The notes under the pieces are model-generated. The model was not told where the DNA came from. It ran no database searches and was given only the letters and a program-made list of their open reading frames with translations. The translations under genes were made by a program, and so were the position numbers. From Fibrobacteres bacterium CG2_30_45_31 (GTDB lineage: Bacteria > Fibrobacterota > Fibrobacteria > Fibrobacterales > Fibrobacteraceae), in the NCBI GenBank assembly GCA_001873075.1, contig MNYL01000117.1:1-5418 (forward strand): a DNA stretch of 5,418 nucleotides, written 5' to 3'. The stretch's first letter is position 1. The number at the start of each line of letters is the position of its first letter. Shown here piece by piece: positions 1 through 5,418 of this stretch.

Positions 1-1
1 T

Positions 2-1318
2 GACGCTGAAGTGTTTCTTTTGGGGGGCGTTCTCCAAGATTCCAACGTCTTGGTAGAGATTGTGCCGATTTTGGAAGCGGAATCATTTTACCAAGAACGT
101 CACCAGATTATTTGGAACACCATCCTCGAATTATACAAGATCAATACTCCCATTGATATCGTGACTCTTTGCTCTGCCTTGGATGGAGTGGGTAAACTTC
201 AGGCGGTGGGTGGTAAGGACTATATATTCCAGTTAATGGAATCGGTGGCTTCTGCTGCAAATGCCAAGTGGCATGCGGAACTCATCCAGAAAAAGGCGGC
301 TCTTCGGAGCCTCATTACCTCCGCCAATAAGACCATTCGAAGCGCTCTCGATTCATCTGCGGAACCAGAAGAAATTATTCAGGAAGCGGAAAGAGATATT
401 ATGGACCTTGCAGAGAAGCGAGTTCGTGATTCTATGCGCCCTGCTGGAGCCGTGGTGAATGATGTTTTGAAATCGCTCGAGAATCGAAAAGGGGGCATGA
501 CGGGATGCCCTACCGGATTTGCGGATTTGGACCGCTTGACCAACGGCTTACAACCTTCCGATCTTATTATTCTCGCGGGTCGCCCGGGCATGGGAAAAAC
601 GGCATTTGCCCTTACGCTTGCTGCGAATGCCGCCATTAATTTTGGGAAAAAAGTGGCCTTTTTCAGCCTGGAAATGGGTGGTGAACAGTTGGTTCAGCGT
701 ATTCTCTGCTCTCGCGCTCAAATTGATATGGGTAAACTTCGGAGTGGAAACTTGCGTGCTGAAGATTTCCACAAAATTCCTCAGGCGGCCCAACCTATTA
801 TCAACTCCTCCCTATACATTGATGATAATGCAGATTTGGGAATCATGGAACTCCTCTCCAAAACGAGAAGCTTGAAAAGCAAAATCGGCCTCGATTTGGT
901 CGTTGTGGACTATTTACAGTTAATGAAAACAGGGAAAGAAGAAAACCGAGCGGTCGCCATTGGCGCCATTTCCCGCGGTTTAAAGATCCTTGCAAAAGAT
1001 TTGAAAATCCCCGTCATTGCGCTTGCGCAGCTCAGTCGTAAAGCGGAAGAAAAAGGTCGTGAGCGTCCTCAGTTAAGTGATCTTCGCGAGTCCGGTTCTA
1101 TTGAACAAGATGCCGATATGGTATGGTTTGTGGAACGTTCTTTTTATCGTAGTCATAACGAAGAAGAAAAAACAAAAGCGCAACTGTTGGTGGCGAAGCA
1201 TCGAAACGGTTCCACTGCAGATATTGATTTAACATGGATTGCAGAATACACGACCTTCTACGATTACGTCGAAGAAGACAATGGTGGCAATTTCGGTTTT
1301 GGGAGCGATGATCTATGA
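2..1318 (+). CDS. dnaB: Replicative DNA helicase DnaB, 5'-truncated by window edge
   Basis: DnaB is the hexameric, ATP-driven helicase that unwinds DNA at the replication fork and recruits primase. The frame is open from base 2 and 438 residues are visible. The first, DAEVFLLGGVL, match the conserved start of the DnaB N-terminal domain, so roughly 15-30 residues are missing. The N-terminal domain covers about residues 1-100, a helical linker about 105-160, and the RecA-like motor follows. Motor motifs are intact: Walker A GRPGMGKT (193-200), the SLEM segment with the catalytic glutamate (E224), Walker B ending in DYLQLM (303-308), DLRESGSIEQDADM (360-373), and the KHRNG arginine-finger motif (399-403). 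The protein ends in an acidic, glycine-rich tail. No intein or frameshift is seen. The stop codon overlaps the next start, implying an operon with the permease gene. The family call is very secure. Confidence 0.97.
   Translation, partial: DAEVFLLGGVLQDSNVLVEIVPILEAESFYQERHQIIWNTILELYKINTPIDIVTLCSALDGVGKLQAVGGKDYIFQLMESVASAANAKWHAELIQKKAALRSLITSANKTIRSALDSSAEPEEIIQEAERDIMDLAEKRVRDSMRPAGAVVNDVLKSLENRKGGMTGCPTGFADLDRLTNGLQPSDLIILAGRPGMGKTAFALTLAANAAINFGKKVAFFSLEMGGEQLVQRILCSRAQIDMGKLRSGNLRAEDFHKIPQAAQPIINSSLYIDDNADLGIMELLSKTRSLKSKIGLDLVVVDYLQLMKTGKEENRAVAIGAISRGLKILAKDLKIPVIALAQLSRKAEEKGRERPQLSDLRESGSIEQDADMVWFVERSFYRSHNEEEKTKAQLLVAKHRNGSTADIDLTWIAEYTTFYDYVEEDNGGNFGFGSDDL
1301..1305 (+). promoter_or_regulatory. 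Shine-Dalgarno site for the MlaE-like permease
   Basis: GGGAG lies inside the last codons of dnaB, nine bases before the ATG at 1315. It supports that start, which overlaps the dnaB stop as ATGA, and fits translational coupling of the two genes. Confidence 0.65.
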
Positions 1319-2097
1319 CCTTCGTTCTCAAGCCTCTATTTTTTTTGGGACAGAAAATTGTAGGTGCCATTTCGGGTGTTGGAGAGATCTTCTGTATTCT
1401 TTTCTACACGTTGCGAGCACTTCCGTATGCGCATAAAAACGTAAATCTCATTGTCAAGCAAATGGTGGCGATCGGTGTTTCTTCCGTGCCGCTACTTTTT
1501 GTGACCTCCATCTTTACAGGCATGGTGGCGACGGTGCAGGCGGATTTTCAATTCCGTGGCTTGGTGTCAGATAAGTTTGTAGGTACTGCTGCGTGTAAAA
1601 TGATTCTCATTGAATTAGGCCCTCTTTTAACGGCCTTGGTCCTTGCCGGGCGTGTGGGGAGTGCTCTTGCTGCAGAAATTGCCTCTATGCGTGAAAAAGA
1701 AGAACTGGATGCTTATGCGGTTCTTGACCTAGATCCTTATCGTTATCTGGCACTTCCTCGATTCATCGCATTCTTTACCATGGTTCCTTGCCTCACGATT
1801 ATTTCCAATGGCTTAGCGCTCCTTGGAGGTTGGATTGTGAGTGTACTTGCACTCGATATCACGACTTATACTTTTTATACGGGCATGCAGTATTTATTTC
1901 AACCCATGGATCTTTTTGCCGGTGTTATTAAGTCTTTTGTCTTTGGCGTCACCATATTCCTTCTTGGCTATTATCATGGACTCAATGCGAGTGCGGGGGC
2001 AAGGGGTGTGGGGCTTGCGACAAAAGATGTGGTTGTGTCCAGTTGTCTTATGATTTTGATTTTGGATTTTGTTGTTGCTGCAATTCTTTTCCAGTAG
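1315..2097 (+). CDS. mlaE: MlaE-family ABC transporter permease (phospholipid transport)
   Basis: This is a 260-residue integral inner-membrane protein of the MlaE/YrbE permease family, which forms the membrane channel of an ABC system trafficking phospholipids between inner and outer membranes. Its length is normal for the family. The family signature is present at about residues 112-141: GRVGSALAAEIASMREKEEL followed by DAYAVLDLDP, then YRYLALPR. Hydrophobic membrane segments lie near residues 50-70, 90-111, 150-180, 200-220 and 241-259. A second conserved stretch, GARGVGLATKDVVVSS (228-243), precedes the last segment. The ATG at 1315 overlaps the dnaB stop by four bases and has a GGGAG site upstream. 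The ATPase gene follows after nine bases. Family membership is secure; the exact substrate is inferred from the family. Confidence 0.93.
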   Translation: MTFVLKPLFFLGQKIVGAISGVGEIFCILFYTLRALPYAHKNVNLIVKQMVAIGVSSVPLLFVTSIFTGMVATVQADFQFRGLVSDKFVGTAACKMILIELGPLLTALVLAGRVGSALAAEIASMREKEELDAYAVLDLDPYRYLALPRFIAFFTMVPCLTIISNGLALLGGWIVSVLALDITTYTFYTGMQYLFQPMDLFAGVIKSFVFGVTIFLLGYYHGLNASAGARGVGLATKDVVVSSCLMILILDFVVAAILFQ

Positions 2098-2099
2098 GA
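2096..2099 (+). promoter_or_regulatory. Shine-Dalgarno site for the MlaF-like ATPase
   Basis: AGGA overlaps the permease stop codon (TAG, 2095-2097) and sits seven bases before the ATG at 2107. This arrangement supports the start and indicates coupled translation of the two transporter subunits. Confidence 0.6.
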
Positions 2100-2106
2100 T
2101 TTTACC

Positions 2107-2889
2107 ATGCCCAATGTGAAAATTAATCCTGATGATGTGATGATTAAGCTCCGAGGTCTTAAAAAGAACTTTGGAAGTCAATCAGTCTTGTCTGATGTGA
2201 ATCTGGATATTCGTCGTGGTGAGACCATGGTGATCATTGGTCAGTCTGGTGTGGGAAAATCAGTCATTTTAAAACACATGATTGGCTTGCTACAGCCGGA
2301 TGAAGGTGAAGTGACCGTCGATGGAATCACGATCAGTACGGCAAAATATTTTGACACGCGGACGATTCGTAAGAAAATGGGAATGCTTTTTCAGATGGGT
2401 GCTCTTTTTGATTCCATGGATACGGGTGAAAATATCGCTTTCGCTTTGCGCGAACACCATCCAGAGTTATCTGAAGCGGAAATTCAACAGCAAGTAACCG
2501 ATAAACTCAAAATCATCAATCTGGTGCCGGAATTTCGCACCAAGATGCCATCAGAACTCTCTGGTGGTATGCGTAAACGCGTCGCTCTTGCCCGCGCCAT
2601 TGCCCTTAGCCCTGAAATTCTCCTATACGATGAACCCACGACCGGATTGGATCCTATCACGAGCGATGTCATCAATGATCTTATCTTGGAAATGCAAAGT
2701 AAGTTGGGAGTGACTTCTGTCGTGGTTACTCATGATATGGTGAGCGCATTCAAGGTCGCTGACCGCATCGCTATGTTGTACAAAGGACGCATCATTGAAG
2801 TGGGCTCGGTGGAAGAAATCAAGAAAACGACCAATCCTTTTGTGAAACAATTTATAACGGGTCAGCGCAAAATTGACTCTGAAAATTAA
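2107..2889 (+). CDS. mlaF: MlaF-family ABC transporter ATP-binding protein
   Basis: This is a 260-residue cytoplasmic ATPase that would pair with the upstream permease and power phospholipid movement. ABC motifs are complete: Walker A GQSGVGKS (45-52), Q-loop around Q96 in LFQMGALFDSMD, signature LSGGM (151-155), Walker B ILLYDE (171-176), D-loop GLDP (180-183) and the switch histidine H209 in VVVTHD. The GALFDS segment after the Q-loop and the C-terminal NPFVKQFITGQ are characteristic of the MlaF/MkI group rather than other importers or exporters. Length is close to that of the family. It lies nine bases after mlaE in a probable dnaB-mlaE-mlaF transcript. No MCE-domain (MlaD) gene follows; the next gene is an unrelated lipoprotein after a 159-base gap. 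Function is inferred from family and context. Confidence 0.94.
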   Translation: MPNVKINPDDVMIKLRGLKKNFGSQSVLSDVNLDIRRGETMVIIGQSGVGKSVILKHMIGLLQPDEGEVTVDGITISTAKYFDTRTIRKKMGMLFQMGALFDSMDTGENIAFALREHHPELSEAEIQQQVTDKLKIINLVPEFRTKMPSELSGGMRKRVALARAIALSPEILLYDEPTTGLDPITSDVINDLILEMQSKLGVTSVVVTHDMVSAFKVADRIAMLYKGRIIEVGSVEEIKKTTNPFVKQFITGQRKIDSEN

Positions 2890-2910
2890 ATAGATTCATT
2901 TGAGCAGTAA

Positions 2911-2992
2911 TTCCGAGCGTATGGTTGCGGAAGTTGTTGCTCCGAAGCACATCGCTGTGTTTTTGAGCCCCTTTGGCTCAACGAAACAATGT
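2911..2992 (+). other. Cluster of inverted repeats, possible structured RNA
   Basis: The spacer between mlaF and the lipoprotein gene can fold in several ways. A perfect 7-bp stem, TTGAGCC (2963-2969) with GGCTCAA (2975-2981), has a five-base loop. Immediately before it, AAGCACA (2945-2951) pairs with TGTGTTT (2956-2962) around a TCGC loop with one G-T pair, so two hairpins abut with no gap. Alternatively TGTTT (2958-2962) pairs with AAACA (2984-2988) and ACAT (2949-2952) with ATGT (2989-2992), extending the central stem. Further upstream TTCCG (2911-2915) can pair with CGGAA (2928-2932). No T-run follows on either strand, so this is not a standard intrinsic terminator. It could be the 3' end of the mla transcript, a leader element or a small RNA; the sequence does not decide. 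Confidence 0.4.
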
Positions 2993-2998
2993 AAAATG

Positions 2999-3026
2999 TT
3001 GCGTTTTCCAGCGAATTATTTAAATT
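2999..3026 (+). promoter_or_regulatory. Candidate sigma-70-type promoter for the lipoprotein gene
   Basis: TTGCGT (2999-3004) and TAAATT (3021-3026) are separated by 16 bases and resemble -35 and -10 boxes. Transcription would start near 3033, leaving a leader of roughly 15 bases that contains the ribosome binding site. The match is moderate and the AT-rich context offers alternative -10 boxes such as TTATTT (3016-3021). Confidence 0.4.
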
Positions 3027-3037
3027 GGGGAACAAAT

Positions 3038-3044
3038 AGAGAGG
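3038..3044 (+). promoter_or_regulatory. Shine-Dalgarno site for the lipoprotein gene
   Basis: AGAGAGG ends four bases before the ATG at 3049. The spacing is a little short, but the site is purine-rich and the start gives an immediate lipoprotein signal peptide, so this ATG is preferred. Confidence 0.6.
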
Positions 3045-3048
3045 TTTT

Positions 3049-4296
3049 ATGAATAAGAAGCTCATGTTCGGAATCGGCGCTCTTTGCGTAGTGGGTTCCA
3101 TCTTCGTCGCTTGTGGATCTGGCGATGTGAGTGCTCCATCTGAGGATGAAGAAATCGCTGCCCAGATGGCTTCGACTGTGTACGCGGACGATAGTGCAAC
3201 TGGCAAATCCATGAGTGCTTGTTTGAAAGATGCAGCTTGTGCGGCTTCTTTGCAGACTCCAGTTTCCAGTGCGGTGACCTCTTCTTCGGCTATTGAGACT
3301 CCATCTTCCTCATCGACGCCCATTGTGAGCAGCAGTAGTACGGTGGTCATTCCGGTTTCTTCCAGCAGTGGAACGTCTTCGATTGTCGTGAGTTCCAGTT
3401 CTGTATTTATTCCTCCGACTTCCTCTTCTTCTGTATCGTCAGCTTCAAGCACGGAGCTTACGGGAACCTGTAAGCCTAAAACGACCCCCATCAGCAAAGG
3501 GGCGTCCGCACAATGGGTGTGGACTCGTTTAACTCCTGCAGGCACGGGTGGTATCGCACTTCAAGGTTCTTCGACTTTCACTTGGACGATGCCGGGTTCC
3601 ACTGAGGCTACGGCAACGGGTGCAGGTCTTGTGAACCCAACAGCAACGTATGCGGCCTCGGGTTCTTACACGGCTTCTGTTACGGTGGGTGATTTTACTG
3701 CGGAATGTTCTGCTTTGCAGGTCAATGGAGCTGCCATTACGGGTACTTGTACGCCAGATGTGACCACTGCGGATGCCTTCAAGAGCGATGTTATTACATG
3801 GACTGTGTCTGCAAGTTCCACAGGAGCAACCATTACCGGGTATACGTGGACGGGTGCCACAGGGACATCAACAACAGCGACAGTTACTGCAAGTGCTGCT
3901 GCCGTTGGAAAGACACTAGCTCCAACGGTCTCCGTTACCAATGATGACAACACGGTGCAAGAAATTACTTGCGGCGGTGTGAAGGTGATTGACTCCAGTG
4001 CGCCGGAATATGTACTTGATTCCTTGGCTTCATACACTGTTGCTGCAGGAACTTATTCGATGCAATATGCGTGCTCTGCAAATCAATATTACCAATCCCC
4101 AATAAATATTTCTGCTTCTGGTACGTGGGAAAATTTCACGGCCTCTTATTCAACTAATGAAGGGTCAGGTTCGTTGTCTTCAAATCCTCAATATAATATT
4201 GCATTTGCCGATCTTTTTGGCTCATGGTCAGGGAGTCTTCCAACAGAAATGATTTCCATTACTGTTGATCATGCTGTTGTTATTAAGTGCCAGTAG
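3049..4296 (+). CDS. Serine-linker lipoprotein with PKD/Ig-like repeats, function unknown
   Basis: I do not recognise a specific family for this 415-residue protein. It begins with a lipoprotein signal: MNKK, a hydrophobic stretch (5-20) and a lipobox-like FVAC with the lipidated cysteine at C22. Residues 26-72 are acidic then mixed and hold C58 and C64. Residues 73-135 form a serine-rich, low-complexity linker like those in Fibrobacter secreted proteins. Two diverged repeats follow, at about 138-230 and 231-316. Each opens with TGTC(K/T)P and ends near a second cysteine (C141/C220, C234/C308). Their tryptophan/threonine/valine-rich beta character (for example GYTWTGATGT) suggests PKD or Ig-like folds. 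A distinct C-terminal module (320-415) holds C342 and C414. The protein is probably membrane-anchored and displayed, perhaps in adhesion or polymer binding, but no catalytic motif is visible. It is likely transcribed alone, between its own promoter and a terminator. Confidence 0.9.
   Translation: MNKKLMFGIGALCVVGSIFVACGSGDVSAPSEDEEIAAQMASTVYADDSATGKSMSACLKDAACAASLQTPVSSAVTSSSAIETPSSSSTPIVSSSSTVVIPVSSSSGTSSIVVSSSSVFIPPTSSSSVSSASSTELTGTCKPKTTPISKGASAQWVWTRLTPAGTGGIALQGSSTFTWTMPGSTEATATGAGLVNPTATYAASGSYTASVTVGDFTAECSALQVNGAAITGTCTPDVTTADAFKSDVITWTVSASSTGATITGYTWTGATGTSTTATVTASAAAVGKTLAPTVSVTNDDNTVQEITCGGVKVIDSSAPEYVLDSLASYTVAAGTYSMQYACSANQYYQSPINISASGTWENFTASYSTNEGSGSLSSNPQYNIAFADLFGSWSGSLPTEMISITVDHAVVIKCQ
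3265..3453 (+). repeat. Serine-rich low-complexity linker within the lipoprotein
   Basis: Residues 73-135 of the lipoprotein contain repeated blocks of three or four serines separated by short Val/Ile/Pro/Thr spacers. Both serine codon groups (TCN and AGY) are mixed within the blocks, so this is an amino-acid-level repeat rather than a simple DNA microsatellite. It probably acts as a flexible spacer between the lipid anchor and the beta domains. Confidence 0.8.
3460..3996 (+). repeat. Two tandem diverged PKD/Ig-like domain repeats in the lipoprotein
   Basis: Unit one (3460-3738) and unit two (3739-3996) each start with related DNA: ACGGGAACCTGTAAGCC and ACGGGTACTTGTACGCC, both encoding TGTC(K/T)P. 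Each has a second cysteine 74-79 residues later, followed by a short V-rich strand (ALQV or GVKV). Elsewhere the two units have diverged strongly, pointing to an old internal duplication. The domain family is inferred from composition, not from a search. Confidence 0.6.
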
Positions 4297-4321
4297 ATTG
4301 TATTTACTCGACCATTGTTTT

Positions 4322-4351
4322 AAACACTCCCTTTCTGGGGGTGTTTTTTTT
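4322..4351 (+). terminator. Rho-independent terminator after the lipoprotein gene
   Basis: AAACACTCCC (4322-4331) pairs with GGGGGTGTTT (4337-4346) through ten pairs, one of them G-T, around a TTTCT loop. A run of eight T (4344-4351) follows and partly joins the stem. It lies 25 bases after the stop codon and separates the lipoprotein transcript from the next gene. Confidence 0.9.
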
Positions 4352-4397
4352 ATCATTAAAAATCCCCATATATTGCCATAAGCTGGTTCTTGCTTCT

Positions 4398-4427
4398 CTG
4401 ACTTATCCATACATCTGTTCTTAGAAT
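4398..4427 (+). promoter_or_regulatory. Candidate promoter for the S49 peptidase gene
   Basis: CTGACT (4398-4403) and TAGAAT (4422-4427) match four and five of six consensus sigma-70 positions, with an 18-base spacer. A start seven or so bases after the -10 box would lie near 4434, only about nine bases before the ATG at 4443. The position just after a strong terminator fits a new transcription unit. Confidence 0.45.
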
Positions 4428-4442
4428 AACTAAATTCAAAAT

Positions 4443-5418
4443 ATGCTTCGATTAAAATTTCGCTATACGACAATCATTGCCCTATTTTTCAGTGTTTCCG
4501 CCATGGCTTACCTCCCTGGGGAAAACTCATTTGTAACGCTACCCAATTCCAACGGAATTTTTGGGAATCCAGCGTTGCTACCGGCATTCGATTCTCCGGG
4601 AGCAATTGCTTCCTATGAGAAAGAAAATGGCATTCATGATTTCCGCACAGGATTCAATATCTCGTCTTTTGGATGGGGCTTTGAATATTTTTCAAATGGG
4701 GAAGCCATTGATGAAACTCGATGGAGCATGACTCATGGTTTTGATTTGTGGGATCGCGCCCTTTTTATTGGTCAACGTGTGGAGGCGTTTCGAAGTGCCG
4801 ATTTTGAAGGCACTGCGTGGGATTACTCTCCAGGTATTCTTTTTCGTCCGTTCCAATATGTGGCTTTAGGTTACACGAGTCATAATCTTTTGCAAATAGG
4901 CTCAGATTATCAAAAAAGAAATCAAGAATTTGGGGCTACTTTTCGCCCGATCTCTTCTCTTTCTGTCAGTTGGAATACGTTGAATTTTGAGACTCATCGT
5001 TTGTTGGTTTCTGCGGACCTCTACCTTTTTAATATTGGTTTTCAAATTCCGTTAGTTGGTGATGAAGAAGAATATAAACTGACACTCTCTCGCTCTTTTG
5101 GTGCCTATAACCATTTGGCCGTCACTGTTTACGATGATTATCGTCCTCACAGCGTCGCTTGGGGATTTCACAGCTCGCGCAACCCCAATGGTTCCCTTTT
5201 ATCTCACGTGGTACGAGTTCCTTTGAACGTACCTATCCGCGAAACGGAAGAAGGTTTTTCCCTTTTGGGGTCTAACACGATGGGGCTTGAAACGGTTCGC
5301 AATCATTTGAATTTGCTCTTGGCGGATAAATCGGCATCTCTCATTATTCTTGATTTCTCTGGTTACCGTGCAGGGACTGCGGCATCCAAAGAAATTCAGC
5401 GAGGGATTCAAAGACTTC
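4443..5418 (+). CDS. SppA-like S49 peptidase with N-terminal beta-barrel-like domain, 3'-truncated
   Basis: The frame is open for 325 residues to the window edge. The ATG at 4443 is the first possible start after an in-frame TAA at 4431. It gives a clear signal peptide: basic LRLKFR, hydrophobic TTIIALFFSVSA, and a likely cleavage after AMA (20-22). Residues 23-250 look like outer-membrane beta strands: a GNPALLP motif (41-47) recalling FadL/PorV-type barrels, and alternating aromatic/polar segments including FRPFQYVALGY (134-144) and FRPISSLSVSW (167-177). From residue 256 the chain changes to an SppA/S49 pattern: VVRVPLNVPIRE, FSLLGSN, a helix to D295, and SLIILDFSG (299-307), which resembles the crotonase-like core of signal peptide peptidase. 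The catalytic Lys and Ser lie beyond the window, so activity cannot be judged. No Shine-Dalgarno site is visible. The peptidase assignment is probable; the barrel is inferred. Confidence 0.75.
   Translation, partial: MLRLKFRYTTIIALFFSVSAMAYLPGENSFVTLPNSNGIFGNPALLPAFDSPGAIASYEKENGIHDFRTGFNISSFGWGFEYFSNGEAIDETRWSMTHGFDLWDRALFIGQRVEAFRSADFEGTAWDYSPGILFRPFQYVALGYTSHNLLQIGSDYQKRNQEFGATFRPISSLSVSWNTLNFETHRLLVSADLYLFNIGFQIPLVGDEEEYKLTLSRSFGAYNHLAVTVYDDYRPHSVAWGFHSSRNPNGSLLSHVVRVPLNVPIRETEEGFSLLGSNTMGLETVRNHLNLLLADKSASLIILDFSGYRAGTAASKEIQRGIQRL

Noticed and set aside
11..13. GTG at base 11 as the start of dnaB
   Set aside because: The codons before it (GAC GCT GAA) continue the conserved DnaB N-terminal pattern, and the frame is open to the window edge, so this GTG encodes an internal valine.
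548..875. Short open frames in other frames within dnaB
   Set aside because: They overlap the intact helicase motor motifs, lack ribosome sites and show no family patterns.
2963..2981. Hairpin TTGAGCC/GGCTCAA as an intrinsic terminator of the mla operon
   Set aside because: The stem is perfect but no T-run follows on either strand; the T stretch lies before the stem. It is listed only as part of a structured spacer.
2886..3545. Reverse-strand open frame of 219 codons opposite the mlaF end and lipoprotein linker
   Set aside because: It is the mirror of the serine-rich linker and a non-coding spacer, shows Glu/Thr/Val low-complexity translation, and has no convincing start or family signature. 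The forward frame has a lipoprotein signal, SD site and terminator.
3666..4037. Reverse-strand open frame of 123 codons within the lipoprotein gene
   Set aside because: It lies entirely opposite the repeat domains, is dominated by Val/Ala/Thr from the mirror of Thr/Ala/Ser codons, and has no supporting signals.
3049..4296. Assignment of the lipoprotein to the Fibrobacter FISUMP or fibro-slime families
   Set aside because: The tryptophan-rich signature segments I associate with FISUMP are not present, and no fibro-slime-like pattern could be recognised by eye.
4228..4473. Reverse-strand open frame of 81 codons across the lipoprotein end, terminator and next gene start
   Set aside because: It would cross a clear forward terminator and promoter region, overlaps two forward genes, and has no recognisable protein features.
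5199..5411. Reverse-strand open frame of 70 codons inside the peptidase gene
   Set aside because: The forward frame has S49-like sequence here; the reverse translation has no recognisable pattern.

Overview
The window looks like chromosomal DNA from a member of the Fibrobacteraceae (Fibrobacter or a close relative). This is inference from three things. A lipoprotein carries the long mixed-codon serine linker typical of Fibrobacter secreted proteins. The base composition is moderate, with neither strong AT nor GC bias by eye. The bacterium is clearly diderm, with Mla-type lipid transport genes, a lipoprotein and a probable outer-membrane barrel. No database search was possible, so the genus is not proven.

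Layout, all genes on the + strand. (1) 2-1318: the replicative helicase gene dnaB, cut at its 5' end. (2) 1315-2097 and 2107-2889: an MlaE-type permease and its MlaF-type ATPase. They are joined to dnaB by a 4-base ATGA overlap and to each other by a 9-base gap, so dnaB-mlaE-mlaF is probably one transcript. The MCE-domain partner (MlaD) that often follows these genes is not here. (3) 2890-3048: a 159-base spacer with several inverted repeats and a likely promoter. (4) 3049-4296: a 415-residue lipoprotein with a serine-rich linker, two diverged PKD/Ig-like repeats and regularly spaced cysteines, followed by a strong intrinsic terminator (4322-4351). (5) 4443-5418: the start of an open gene cut by the 3' edge. 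It encodes a signal peptide, about 230 residues that look like outer-membrane beta strands, and then the beginning of an S49 (SppA-type) peptidase domain.

Apart from dnaB, the genes share a cell-envelope theme: the two Mla subunits would move phospholipid between membranes, the lipoprotein is probably displayed on a membrane surface, and the last protein may be a protease tethered to the outer membrane. The most interesting points are the apparent barrel-S49 fusion, the absence of a visible Shine-Dalgarno site before that gene, the coupling of helicase to lipid transporter, the lack of an adjacent MCE gene, and the structured spacer upstream of the lipoprotein. No mobile element, CRISPR array, tRNA or rRNA was seen.
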